Of a stretch of DNA of 64,000 bases, positions 23,907-33,195 are shown piece by piece. The DNA comes from Arcobacter sp. (GTDB taxonomy: Bacteria; Campylobacterota; Campylobacteria; Campylobacterales; Arcobacteraceae). The notes under the pieces were generated by a model. That model did no database searches. It saw only the letters and a list, made by a program, of their open reading frames with translations, and was not told where the DNA came from. The position numbers were made by a program, and so were the translations under genes. Position 1 is the stretch's first letter. Each line of letters opens with the position of its first letter. The DNA is taken from the NCBI GenBank assembly GCA_002869535.1, contig PKUK01000001.1, positions 248,001 through 312,000 on the forward strand, in the 5' to 3' direction.

Positions 23907-26000
23907 ATGAATTATAACTGGAAGACTATAGATTTAAATAACGGAACAGTAGAAGAAAAAAGAGAAGAGATAAAACAATATTTTTTACAAACATATGAAT
24001 TAGATGAAAAGCTCTTTGATTTATTAGAAGATAAAAAGCATATATTAGAGCAACCAAATAGGTTAAGACATCCCCTAATATTTTATTTTGGACATACAGC
24101 TACTTTTTTTATGAATAAACTAAATGTATCAAATATTACAAGTAAAAGAGTTAATAAAACTTATGAAGCCTTATTTGCAATAGGTGTTGATGAGATGAGT
24201 TGGGATGATTTAAATGATGAGAATTATCAATGGCCAACATATGAAGAGACAAAAGCATATAGGGATGAGGTGAAAGCACTAGTATTAGAGCTTATTGATA
24301 CTATTGAGTTTGCTATTCCTATTAATTGGAATTCTCCTATGTGGGTTATACTTATGGGAATAGAACATGAGAATATACATATAGAGACTTCATCTGTACT
24401 ACTTAGAGAACTAGATATAAAATACTTTAAAGATGATGAACTATTTACTTATAATAATGAAGGAAGTCAAACATATCCTCAAAATGAATTAGTAGCAGTA
24501 GAGAGTGGAGAAGTATTACTTGAAAAAGAACACAATAAACCAGAGTATTATGGATGGGATAATGAGTTTGCTTTCCATAAGGCAGATATTAAAGAGTTTA
24601 AAGCTAGTAAGTATTTAGTATCAAATGGTGAGTTCTTAGAGTTTGTAAAAGAGGGTGGTTATAACAAACTACATTACTTTAGTAAAGATGGATTGAAGTG
24701 GTTAGACTTTACACAAAGTAAGATGCCAGTATTTTGGATAAAAAAAGAAGATAAATACTATTTAAGAGAGATAAATAGAGTAGTAGAGTTACCTTTAAAT
24801 TATCCTGTTGATATAAACGTATATGAAGCAGAAGCTTTTTGTAAGTATAAGAGTGAAGAATTAGGTTATGAAGTTAGACTTCCAAGTGAAGATGAGTTTT
24901 ATAGATTAAATGATTATGTAAAAGCACAAGAGTGTGAGGCAAACATAGGATTAAAGTATTTTAATCAAACACCAGTGGATAAATATCCTATGGGTGAGTT
25001 TTATGATGTTATTGGAAATGTATGGCAGTGGAGTATAACTCCTATGTATCCGCTTGATGGATTTGAAACACATCCTGTATATGATGACTTTACAACTCCT
25101 ACTTTTGATGATAGACATGCTTTAATGAAAGGTGGATCATTTATTAGTTTAGGAAATGAGACATTAAGAAGTGCAAGATATGCCTTTAGAAAGCATTTTT
25201 TCCAACATGCTGGATTTAGATATGTTAAAAGTGAAAATGAGTACAGAACTAGGTTAAACGATAATGTATATGAAACAGATGAACAGATTTCTCAGTATTG
25301 TGAGTTTCATTATGGAGAAGAGAGTTTTTGTGTTAAGAACTTCACAAAAACTTCTGTTGAAGTGTTAAAACCTTATTTAGAAAATATCAAAAAAGATAAA
25401 GCACTTGATTTAGGTTGTAGTGTGGGAAGAAGTTCTTTTGAGCTTGGAAAAATATTTGATGAGGTATTAGGAATAGACTTTAGTGCTAACTTTATTAGTG
25501 TAGGAATAAAACTTAAAAAATATGATAGTCTAACTTTCAAAGTAGCAACAGAAGGTGAGTTATATGAAGAGAAAACAGTAGCCCTAAAAGATTTTGATTT
25601 GGAAGAAATCAAAGAGAGAGTTACCTTTATGCAAGGTGATGCTTGTAATTTAAAAGATATCTATACAGCATATGATTTGATTTTTTGTTCAAACTTGATT
25701 GATAGGTTATATTATCCTCAAAAATTCTTAGATGATATACCAAATAGAGTAAATAAAGATGGTCTTTTAGTACTATTAAGTCCATATACTTGGCTTGAAG
25801 CCTATACTCCAAAACAAAACTGGTTAGGTGGATATGTTAGAGATAATAAAGAGGTAAAAACTTTAGATACATTAAAAGAAAACCTTAGTGATAGATTCGA
25901 ACTTCTTGATACTATTGATGTTCCTTTTGTGATAAAAGAGACAGCAAGAAAACATCAACATACAATATCTCAAATGAGTATTTGGAAAAAAATTAAATAG
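23907..26000 (+). CDS. ovoA: OvoA: 5-histidylcysteine sulfoxide synthase / 4-mercaptohistidine N-methyltransferase
   Basis: The 697-residue bifunctional enzyme of ovothiol A biosynthesis. Residues 1-180 are a DinB-like domain with the iron ligands H-x3-H-x-E (His154, His158, Glu160 in GIEHENIHIETSS). Residues about 210-440 are an FGE-sulfatase-like domain (DVIGNVWQWS, GGSFISLGN, HFFQHAGFRYV). The C-terminus is a SAM methyltransferase (ALDLGCSVGRSSFELG). It joins cysteine to histidine C5 with oxygen, then methylates the thiolhistidine. The lyase OvoB is not adjacent. The start has good spacing from GAGGTAATT. Confidence 0.95.
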   Translation: MNYNWKTIDLNNGTVEEKREEIKQYFLQTYELDEKLFDLLEDKKHILEQPNRLRHPLIFYFGHTATFFMNKLNVSNITSKRVNKTYEALFAIGVDEMSWDDLNDENYQWPTYEETKAYRDEVKALVLELIDTIEFAIPINWNSPMWVILMGIEHENIHIETSSVLLRELDIKYFKDDELFTYNNEGSQTYPQNELVAVESGEVLLEKEHNKPEYYGWDNEFAFHKADIKEFKASKYLVSNGEFLEFVKEGGYNKLHYFSKDGLKWLDFTQSKMPVFWIKKEDKYYLREINRVVELPLNYPVDINVYEAEAFCKYKSEELGYEVRLPSEDEFYRLNDYVKAQECEANIGLKYFNQTPVDKYPMGEFYDVIGNVWQWSITPMYPLDGFETHPVYDDFTTPTFDDRHALMKGGSFISLGNETLRSARYAFRKHFFQHAGFRYVKSENEYRTRLNDNVYETDEQISQYCEFHYGEESFCVKNFTKTSVEVLKPYLENIKKDKALDLGCSVGRSSFELGKIFDEVLGIDFSANFISVGIKLKKYDSLTFKVATEGELYEEKTVALKDFDLEEIKERVTFMQGDACNLKDIYTAYDLIFCSNLIDRLYYPQKFLDDIPNRVNKDGLLVLLSPYTWLEAYTPKQNWLGGYVRDNKEVKTLDTLKENLSDRFELLDTIDVPFVIKETARKHQHTISQMSIWKKIK

Positions 26001-26048
26001 AAACATATTCTACTAAATAATTTAAAACATTATTTAGTAGAATAAATA

Positions 26049-27284
26049 ATGCAAAAATTAAATTTTATAAATGACAAAAAAGAGTTACTTTTCTTTAGTA
26101 TTATTTTAATACTCATTCTTTTTATTTCACTACTTTTTCAATATAACAACTATAAAATTTTTACTGCAAATTCCATATATAAACTTCAAGCCCAAGTTTT
26201 TAATAAATACGAAAAAGAAGATTTTGATATCTATAAATTCCAAGGTGAGAATTTTACTTTCTTTTCATCCACTTCTAAAGCCTTAAATTTAGAGAAACTA
26301 GATTTTGTAGATATCTCAATACTTACATCAAAAGTCTCTTTTATAGAGTATCTAAAAGGTTTTTACACTAAAAGTTTTAATATTTTTAAAGTATATAAAA
26401 GTAGTATCAAAAAAGATTTAAGTTATAAAATTAAGTCTCAACATATAGATAAAGATATTAGTGAAATATATGAAGCGATATTTTTAGCAATCCCTACAAA
26501 TGATAGATTAAGAGATGTTTTTGCTACTTATTCCATATCTCACTTAATAGCTATTTCAGGCTTCCATCTTGGTGTTTTGTCCTTTATAATTTATTCAATA
26601 CTATATTTCCCATATAACTATTTTCATAATAGATATTTTCCCTATAGAAACAAAAAATTTGATATTTTGATTATTACTTTAAGTATCTTGTTTTTATATT
26701 TAATCTTTACAAACTTAGTTCCCTCTCTTTTAAGAGCCTTTGTTATGATGTTTTTAGGAGTATTTATACTTAGAGCTAATATAAAGCTTGTCTCTTTTGA
26801 GACTCTATTATTTACTTTTGTATTTATAATTGTACTTTTTCCATCGTATATATTTTCTATCTCTTTTGGGTTCTCAATAATTGGAGTATTTTATATATTC
26901 TTATTTATAAAATACTTTCAAAATCTTAATAAGATATTTTTATTTCTATTTTTCAATATCTGGATTTTTGCTAGCTTTAACCCAATAGTGCATTATTTTT
27001 TTGGAACAACATCTTTTGTACAATTGTTTTCTCCACTTATCACAATATTTTTTACTATCTTTTATCCTATTGAACTGTTTTTACATCTAATTGGATATGG
27101 AGGTATGTTAGATAGTTTTTTAAATTATGCTATTGGTCTAAAATTTGAAATTTTTGAAGTTATAACACCACTTTGGTTTTTTGTAAGTTATATTGTAGTT
27201 TCTTTACTTGCAATTGTACGAAAAGAGGCATTTATAGTTTTAAATGTTCTACTTCTTAGTTTTAATTACTATCTTTTTGTATAA
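26049..27284 (+). CDS. comEC: ComEC/Rec2-family competence membrane protein
   Basis: The 411-residue product has an N-terminal TM, a soluble segment, then the competence domain with its diagnostic LIAISGFHLGVLSFIIYS followed by many membrane helices (NLVPSLLRAFVMMFLGVF). ComEC forms the inner-membrane channel for single-stranded DNA in natural transformation. The C-terminal metallo-beta-lactamase domain of longer homologues is absent, as is usual in Campylobacterota. It follows ovoA by 48 bases. Confidence 0.88.
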   Translation: MQKLNFINDKKELLFFSIILILILFISLLFQYNNYKIFTANSIYKLQAQVFNKYEKEDFDIYKFQGENFTFFSSTSKALNLEKLDFVDISILTSKVSFIEYLKGFYTKSFNIFKVYKSSIKKDLSYKIKSQHIDKDISEIYEAIFLAIPTNDRLRDVFATYSISHLIAISGFHLGVLSFIIYSILYFPYNYFHNRYFPYRNKKFDILIITLSILFLYLIFTNLVPSLLRAFVMMFLGVFILRANIKLVSFETLLFTFVFIIVLFPSYIFSISFGFSIIGVFYIFLFIKYFQNLNKIFLFLFFNIWIFASFNPIVHYFFGTTSFVQLFSPLITIFFTIFYPIELFLHLIGYGGMLDSFLNYAIGLKFEIFEVITPLWFFVSYIVVSLLAIVRKEAFIVLNVLLLSFNYYLFV

Positions 27285-27399
27285 CAATTCTTTAAAATAG
27301 ATAAAAACACAATAATATGCATTAAACTTCCATAAAATTATTATTAAATAACATAAAAATTATTATAAAATATTAAATATATAATAAAAAGGAGAGATT

Positions 27400-28365
27400 A
27401 TGCAAGTAGAAGCAAGTAATAATGTTAACTCTACAAATAAAACTCAAACTAGTAATAGTAATGTTGAAAATAGTAGTGAGTCTTTATTTAGTAGTCTATT
27501 AGCAAAAGATGTATCACCTAAAGATATAAGTTATGATGAATATAAAAACTTAACAGCTGAAGATATTAATAGACTCTATCCTAAAGAAGATATGCCAAAT
27601 GAAAATGCTAAAGCATTGTCCTTATTTACTAAAGCAAATACTTCTGAAGATGAAATACTAAATCAAGTTTTATTTGATTTTGAGTTAAAACATAATGATG
27701 AACAGATAGATTATAATTCAAAATCTATTGATGAAAAAGCAGAATGGCATGTGAGTAGTTTTTTTGATTTTACTGTAAAGTCGTGGGATAATATAAAAGA
27801 TATTCGGCTGGTTGATCCTGAAACAGGAGAACTTTTAGGTGAATCTGAACCTAAACCTTGGGCTTATGAAAAAAAAATAACAGCTGAATATCTTTTTTCT
27901 ACTTATAATACAGGAAGGGAATATTTTAATGATAAAAGAGAATATTTTGAAGAGTCTTTAGATAAAGAAAGATTTCTTGTTATGGAAAAAAGATTTGTTA
28001 TACAAGATAGTATCCAAAGAGAATATGAAAAAAGAGTATCAGAAAGAGATGGCATTTTAAATAGCTATACTTCAAACAATAAAGCTAATCCCTTAAATAA
28101 TATAAAAAGTGACGAAAATACAGACTATAAATCAAAATCTGTTGATGAAAAAGTTGAAAAAACAGAGTACAAATCAAAAACAGTTGATGAAAAAGTGGAA
28201 AGAGATGTGAGTGTTTCTAATGATTCTGCTTCAAAAATAAGGGATTTGTTAAGAGAATATTATGGTAATAAGTTAGATAAAGAAACATTTTTTATAAGTG
28301 AGCAAAAATATAATATACAGGATATTATTCAAAGAGAATATGAAAAAAGTAGCAGAAAAGAATAA
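27400..28365 (+). CDS. Repeat-containing protein of unknown function
   Basis: The 321-residue hydrophilic protein has no signal peptide or TM. The N-terminal 30 residues are Asn/Ser/Thr-rich and probably disordered. Residues 242-316 are a shortened, diverged copy of residues 103-211. The phrase DYxSKSxDEKxE occurs at 103, 242 and 256, and DKERFLVMEKRFVIQDSIQREYEK at 188 recurs at 293 as DKETFFISEQKYNIQDIIQREYEK. I do not recognise the family. It has a good ribosome binding site (AAAGGAGAG) and stands alone, so it is a real gene. Confidence 0.65.
   Translation: MQVEASNNVNSTNKTQTSNSNVENSSESLFSSLLAKDVSPKDISYDEYKNLTAEDINRLYPKEDMPNENAKALSLFTKANTSEDEILNQVLFDFELKHNDEQIDYNSKSIDEKAEWHVSSFFDFTVKSWDNIKDIRLVDPETGELLGESEPKPWAYEKKITAEYLFSTYNTGREYFNDKREYFEESLDKERFLVMEKRFVIQDSIQREYEKRVSERDGILNSYTSNNKANPLNNIKSDENTDYKSKSVDEKVEKTEYKSKTVDEKVERDVSVSNDSASKIRDLLREYYGNKLDKETFFISEQKYNIQDIIQREYEKSSRKE
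28123..28200 (+). repeat. Two tandem copies of a 36-bp coding repeat (third copy at 27709)
   Basis: Within the preceding gene, 28123-28158 and 28165-28200 are near-identical 36-bp units separated by 6 bases. A third, more diverged unit lies at 27709-27744. They encode D/E-Y-x-S-K-S/T-x-D-E-K-x-E. The frame is kept, so this is a protein repeat and not a phase-variable tract. Confidence 0.75.
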
Positions 28366-28486
28366 ATTTTTAGATAGTGATACTTTAAATAATAAATCTA
28401 ATTCATTGAAAAAGGATATAAAAAGTGCATAGTATAGTAGCTAAATAGTTCTATAAATTTATATAAAACCTATTTTATTAAATACT

Positions 28487-28648
28487 ACCAAATTGCCACT
28501 TTTAAATTTTTATACTTTTAAAAATTAAAAGGGAAACTTATGAACTATTCTAAAAAAGATATCTTACTTATCTTCTTCTTACCATTTTTATAATGGTAAC
28601 ACCATTTGTAAAGATAGATGGAAATCATCTTTTACTACTATCTTTTTT
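28487..28648 (+). pseudogene. Decayed copy of the ccoG promoter and first 35 or so codons
   Basis: These 160 bases align closely with 29851-30010, including the inverted-repeat promoter region, the ATG (28540, versus 29903) and codons MNYSKK. One A is lost from the AAAAAAA run, which shifts the frame right after the sixth codon; later mismatches add to the decay. Similarity stops near 28648 in a T run. The gap 28366-28760 holds this remnant and nothing else I can identify except the promoter of the next gene. Confidence 0.85.
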
Positions 28649-28718
28649 TTAAATTTACTATTAATAATCTTTAATATTTATCTATATATAGTTTAAGTTT
28701 TATTTTAAGTATAAAAAA

Positions 28719-28727
28719 TGCTATAAT
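28719..28727 (+). promoter_or_regulatory. Extended -10 promoter of the REC-PAS regulator gene
   Basis: TGCTATAAT is an extended -10 element (TGnTATAAT) 34 bases before the ATG at 28761. AT-rich sequence with phased T and A runs lies upstream, as is normal for Campylobacterota promoters. Confidence 0.55.
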
Positions 28728-28760
28728 AAAATTATTATTTTTAAAATAAAGGATTTAGTT

Positions 28761-29819
28761 ATGTCTCAGCCTTTAGAATGTACATTTGATAAAAATTATT
28801 TATCAAAAGCAACTATTTTATATATAGAAGCAGATGACAATATTAGAGAAAACGCTTCTTCAATATTTGCAGGTTTTTTTAAAAAAGTGTTGGTTTGTCA
28901 AAATATTGATGAAGCTCAAAAAGTATTTGCAAATAATAAAGTAGAAATTGATATTGTTTTATTAGATGTAGATATGCCAGATTTAGGTGGTATTAAAATC
29001 TTATCTAAAATAAGAGAATTAGATTGGAACCTTCCCATTTTAATTACTACAAGCTTTAGTGAGATAAATCTTTTATTAAAAGCGATAAAATTTAATCTTA
29101 CAAATTATATTGCAAAGCCTATGCAATTGAATACTACATTAAAAATAATGTCAGATACAATCAAAAAAATTGAAGATGAAAAAGAGCTTGCAATCAAAAA
29201 CAATGAGCTAAGACAGTTTATGTCTATATTGGATTCAAATAATATTATTTGTGAGTTAGATTTAAACTTTAAAATAGAATCAGCAAATGATCTGTTTTTG
29301 ATAAATTCTGGTTTTGGATTAGATGAAATAATTGGAAAAGATTTCAATGATAAAGTAATCTTTCATCATAGCGATATTTCCGATTTTGAAATAAAAGAAC
29401 TACTTACTAAAGGTAAAACTTGGGTTGGTCTTTGTAAAAAGATGACAAAAGATGGAGAGTTTTACAACACCTATTCTACAATACTTCCTATTTTCCACAA
29501 TAACGGTAAAGTTAAAAAATATATTGAGTTTTCTACTTTAACAACAAGATATGAAAAAGAGATACTATCACTTAAAAAACATATTATGTCATTAAAAAGT
29601 GAAAACTTTAAGACAAACTCTGAGTTAAGAAAAGAGAAAGAACATTATGCTTCACTTTCAGCCAAGCTACAAAAACAAGTTGATGATAGTGTAAATAGTG
29701 CACAAGGGATTGTTTTTGAGTTATATGAAGCTAAAAAGAGAAATAATAAATTACTTGAAAAACTAAAAATTCAAGAACAAAGATTTGATGAGTTCCAAGC
29801 ATCGGTTTTATGCGGGTAA
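28761..29819 (+). CDS. Response regulator with PAS domain and C-terminal coiled coil
   Basis: The 352-residue product has a receiver domain (about 15-135; acidic residues EADD at 23-26, phospho-acceptor Asp69 in LLDVDMPD, Lys in AKPM), a PAS domain (about 150-260; IICELDLNFKIESAND, GKDFNDKVIFHHSD, TKDGEFYNTYST), then a long coiled coil to the end. There is no kinase, GGDEF or DNA-binding output, so it probably acts by protein contact. It sits between a dead ccoG fragment and the intact-length ccoG. Confidence 0.85.
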   Translation: MSQPLECTFDKNYLSKATILYIEADDNIRENASSIFAGFFKKVLVCQNIDEAQKVFANNKVEIDIVLLDVDMPDLGGIKILSKIRELDWNLPILITTSFSEINLLLKAIKFNLTNYIAKPMQLNTTLKIMSDTIKKIEDEKELAIKNNELRQFMSILDSNNIICELDLNFKIESANDLFLINSGFGLDEIIGKDFNDKVIFHHSDISDFEIKELLTKGKTWVGLCKKMTKDGEFYNTYSTILPIFHNNGKVKKYIEFSTLTTRYEKEILSLKKHIMSLKSENFKTNSELRKEKEHYASLSAKLQKQVDDSVNSAQGIVFELYEAKKRNNKLLEKLKIQEQRFDEFQASVLCG

Positions 29820-29862
29820 ATATTTTTAATCGATGATTATTTAATTTACCACCAAATTGACA

Positions 29863-29894
29863 CTTTTAATTTTTATACTTTTAAAAATTAAAAG
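29863..29894. promoter_or_regulatory. Perfect 12-bp inverted repeat before ccoG
   Basis: CTTTTAATTTTT and its exact reverse complement AAAAATTAAAAG are separated by 8 bases, ending 8 bases before the ccoG ATG and including the ribosome binding site. The element is kept, with one inserted A, in the decayed copy at 28499-28531. It could be an operator or a structured leader that masks the ribosome binding site. Confidence 0.5.
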
Positions 29895-29902
29895 GAACAA
29901 TT

Positions 29903-31210
29903 ATGAGTTATTCTAAAAAAAGATATCTTACCTATCTTATACTTACTATTTTTATAATGGTAACGCCTTTCATTAAAATAGATGGTAATCATATGCTACT
30001 GTTATCATTTGTAAGTTATGACTTTCATTTTCTTGGAAATGTATACAATATGAACGAACTATTTATCATGCCATTTTTATTGATGTTTTTATTTATTGGT
30101 ATATTTGCAATGACTTCAATGTTTGGAAGAGTTTGGTGTGGTTGGGCATGTCCTCAGACTATATTTAGAGTAGTTTACAGAGACTTAATAGAAACTTTTT
30201 TATTAAAATTGCGAAGAATCAAAAATAAGCAAAAAGATATTGATTATAGTAAAACATCTAATAAAATTAAAAAATATATTGGCTTGATTTTATGGATAAT
30301 TTTATCTTTTATAATAGCTATTAATTTTATGTTTTATTTTGTACCTCCTGAAGACTTTTTTGAATACATGAAAAGACCACAAGAACACCTTATATTAGTA
30401 ATGTTTATATTTAGTATTGTGACCTTTTTAGTATATGACATTGTGTTTATGAAAGAGCATTTTTGTACATATGTATGTCCATACTCAAGAATCCAATCAG
30501 TTCTATATGATAACAATACAAAACAAGTTGTTTATAATCACAATAGAGGTGGAATGATTTACCCAAACAATGAAAAAAGTATTTTTAATGTAAAACAGTG
30601 GTCTGGAAATGAAGAGTGTACTACTTGTGAAGCTTGTGTGAAAGTTTGTCCTACGCATATAGATATAAGAAAAGGTTTACAAGTTGAATGTATAAACTGC
30701 CTAGAGTGTTCAGATGCTTGTAGTTCTGTTATGGGAAAACTTGGCAAAAAGTCTTTGATTTATTGGGGAAGTACAAACAGTGTTTTATTATAAAAAATAG
30801 AAAAGTTTTTAAATCCTAAAAATCTTGTATATATAGTTTCACTTGTTATTTGTGTACTTTTTACAGCTTATTTCATGTCAGAAAAAGAGCCCTTTTTAGT
30901 AAATATAAATAAAAATACAGAATTATATAAAATAGATGATGAAGGAAGGGTTGTAAATAACTATTTATTGACTATTCATAATAGTGCTGATAAAAAATAT
31001 ACCTTTGATATGGAAGTTTTAAATAAAGATATAACAATTAAAAGATTTAAACCATTTAGTTTAAATCCAAAAGAAAAAAGAAAAACTGTAATGATTTTGG
31101 CAACAAAGAACAAACTAGTAAATCCAAAAGTTACTCTTTTATTTTATGCTAAAGAGAATAAAAACATACAAGTAAAAAGAGAAATACGTTTCTTTTATCC
31201 CAAAAAATAG
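29903..31210 (+). pseudogene. ccoG: CcoG (RdxA/FixG) cytochrome cbb3 assembly protein, interrupted by in-frame TAA
   Basis: The frame encodes 435 residue positions of CcoG, the inner-membrane Fe-S protein that reduces copper for cbb3 oxidase assembly. It has CGWACPQT, CTYVCPYSR, then CTTCEACVKVCP and CINCLECSDACS ferredoxin motifs, followed by a last TM and a FixG C-terminal Ig-like domain (residues from about 325). A single TAA at 30791-30793 splits it after residue 296. The frame continues without a shift through KIEKFLNPKNLVYIVSLVI and the domain seen as the ORF at 30875. No clear Met with a ribosome binding site restarts it. Either the last TM and domain are lost, or the codon is read through or a sequencing error. 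Confidence 0.88.
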
Positions 31211-31211
31211 T

Positions 31212-32528
31212 TTAGATTGTTTTTTCAATTTTGATGTAAAAAGTAGTTCCTTCTTGGCTACTTTCTACGTCAATACTCCCTTGGAAACTCTTCTCAATAA
31301 TCATTTTAGATAGATATAACCCAAGTCCTGTTCCATCAGCTTTTGTTGAAAAGTATGGTTCAAAAATTTTATTTAAGATTTTAGGTTTTATTCCATTTGC
31401 ATTATCTTTTATTGATAAGGTTACATCTGCATTATTGGAGTCAATTTCAATAATTATTTTAGGATTTTCAATATCTTTTATTGCATCAAGTGCATTTGAA
31501 ATAATTGCTACTATGACTTGAGCTAATTCATTTTTTATGCCATGAACTCTAACTTGTTCATTTGTGTTAAAAGTTGATTTTAAATCTACTTCTGTTTTTT
31601 TTATATCTGCATGCAAGATAGTAAGTGAATTTTCAATTACTTCTTTTATCTCAAAATCCTCTTTATCTTTGTTATTTTTGTAAAAATTCCTAAAGTTTTC
31701 AATAGTATTTGATAAAAACTCTATTTGCTCATTTGCTTGGGAAGTCTTTTTATCAAAGTATTCTTTTTCTAAAAGATTATTTTCATATTTCTTTTTTATA
31801 TTGATTAATATATAAGATAGATTATTTAAAGGTTGTCTAAACTGGTGGGTTATATTTGCAATCATCTCTCCACTTTGGGCAAGTTTTGATTGCTGTAGAA
31901 GCATTGATTCTATCTCTACATTCTCTTTTTTTAAAAGATTATATTTATATGCTACAGAAATAGTAAACAAAATAGCTTCTATTGCAAAAGCAATTAAAAC
32001 TAAGTCTAGATTTGTATGTGTTTTAAAATAAGTTTTAAAGTCTAGAATATATAAAATAAGACAAATCAAAGACCACCCAATAACATAGATAGAAGAGGCT
32101 TTAAACCCTTGTTTTAAATTAAATATGATTGATATAAAAAGTATTGCATATATGATGGTATAAGGTAGATATTCAAATAAAATATAGTGATAAAAGGCTG
32201 TTAGTATTATAAAAATAAGTAGTAAGGTATTTATAATTAGTTCTGTATTATTTGTAATTTCAGGAAGAAATTTGCCCTCATAAAATCTTATAGCAAAAAC
32301 AATAGCAAATATTGTGGCAAGAAAGAGTGATAAATCTTGTAAAAAAACTGTTTTATAAAAAAGTTCACTATATAAAACTATATATAGCAATGAAAAAAAT
32401 TGCATAAAAAAATAGCTTAGATAAAAAAGCTCTTTTGAATAAATATATCGTATAAAAGTATATACTACTGTCATAATTAAAATTCCAAATGTTATTCCAT
32501 ATGATAATGCAGCAGTTAAATCATACAT
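31212..32528 (-). CDS. Seven-TM-type sensor histidine kinase
   Basis: The 438-residue product has about seven membrane helices in residues 1-195, resembling the 7TMR-DISM membrane module. A short coiled coil and a HisKA domain with His228 in NITHQFRQPLNNLS follow, then an HATPase (NELAQVIVAIISNALDAI, IKDNANGI, DGTGLGLYLSKMII). The HQFRQPL H box is of the type common in Arcobacter kinases. It overlaps its response regulator gene by 8 bases and converges on ccoG with almost no gap. The signal is unknown, probably membrane-sensed. Confidence 0.88.
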   Translation of the reverse strand: MYDLTAALSYGITFGILIMTVVYTFIRYIYSKELFYLSYFFMQFFSLLYIVLYSELFYKTVFLQDLSLFLATIFAIVFAIRFYEGKFLPEITNNTELIINTLLLIFIILTAFYHYILFEYLPYTIIYAILFISIIFNLKQGFKASSIYVIGWSLICLILYILDFKTYFKTHTNLDLVLIAFAIEAILFTISVAYKYNLLKKENVEIESMLLQQSKLAQSGEMIANITHQFRQPLNNLSYILINIKKKYENNLLEKEYFDKKTSQANEQIEFLSNTIENFRNFYKNNKDKEDFEIKEVIENSLTILHADIKKTEVDLKSTFNTNEQVRVHGIKNELAQVIVAIISNALDAIKDIENPKIIIEIDSNNADVTLSIKDNANGIKPKILNKIFEPYFSTKADGTGLGLYLSKMIIEKSFQGSIDVESSQEGTTFYIKIEKTI

Positions 32529-33195
32529 TTATTTTATATCCAACACCATTTTGATTTGAGATAATATCTTTTGAGATTTTTTGTTTTAAATATTTAATTA
32601 AAGTTTTTAAAGCATCTTTTGTCATAGGGAAATCTTTCCAAACATAGTTTTCTATCTCTTCATATGTCACAAATCTATCTTTGTTGTTCAAAAGTAGAGT
32701 CAATAAGTCAGTCTCTTTTGTTCTTAATTTTATAAGTTCATTATTTACAAAAAGAGTGTGATTGTATTTATCAAAAAAAGAGTTCTCATTTAGCTGTATT
32801 ACATTTGTTTTATTATATTCTAAATTATTTATGCAAAGTTCAAGGGCAGCTTTTAGTTCATACTCTTTGATTGGTTTCATTAGATATTTTATTAGTTGAA
32901 GTTCGATAGCTTTTAATAAATACTCTTTATGGGAGTATGCTGTTAAAACAATAATTTGCACTTCTTTATTTTTTTGACGAACTCTTTTTATAAACTCTAG
33001 GCCATCAATTTTTGGCATTTGTATATCTGTAATAATAATATCAGGATTGATTTGTTCAAACTTCTTTAGAGCATCTAGACCATCTTTTGATTCATAAATA
33101 TGTTCAAAATAGTTTTCTAGATACTCAATTCCATTTTCCCTAGTTATCTCATCATCCTCTACATAGAGGATTTTGATATGTTTGTTAGTAGTCAT
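32521..33195 (-). CDS. OmpR-family response regulator
   Basis: The 224-residue product has a receiver domain (EDD at 13-15, Asp57 in IITDIQMPK, Lys in LMKPIKE) and a winged-helix domain (LRTKETDLLTLLLNNKDRFVTYEEIENYVW, ending NGVGYKINV). It is the partner of the downstream kinase, with which it overlaps by 8 bases. It also overlaps the upstream exonuclease gene by 11 bases, so all three are probably one transcript. Target genes are not apparent. Confidence 0.9.
   Translation of the reverse strand: MTTNKHIKILYVEDDEITRENGIEYLENYFEHIYESKDGLDALKKFEQINPDIIITDIQMPKIDGLEFIKRVRQKNKEVQIIVLTAYSHKEYLLKAIELQLIKYLMKPIKEYELKAALELCINNLEYNKTNVIQLNENSFFDKYNHTLFVNNELIKLRTKETDLLTLLLNNKDRFVTYEEIENYVWKDFPMTKDALKTLIKYLKQKISKDIISNQNGVGYKINV

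Noticed and set aside
28123-28200. Phase-variable tandem repeat
   Set aside because: The units are 36 bp plus a 6-bp spacer, a multiple of three, so copy-number change would keep the frame.
28366-28486. Possible tiny ORF or RNA before the ccoG remnant
   Set aside because: Only a few codons are open and no promoter, hairpin or conserved motif could be supported.
30875-31210. Separate 111-residue ORF after ccoG
   Set aside because: It is the C-terminal Ig-like part of CcoG in the same frame. The Met is internal and has no proper ribosome binding site.
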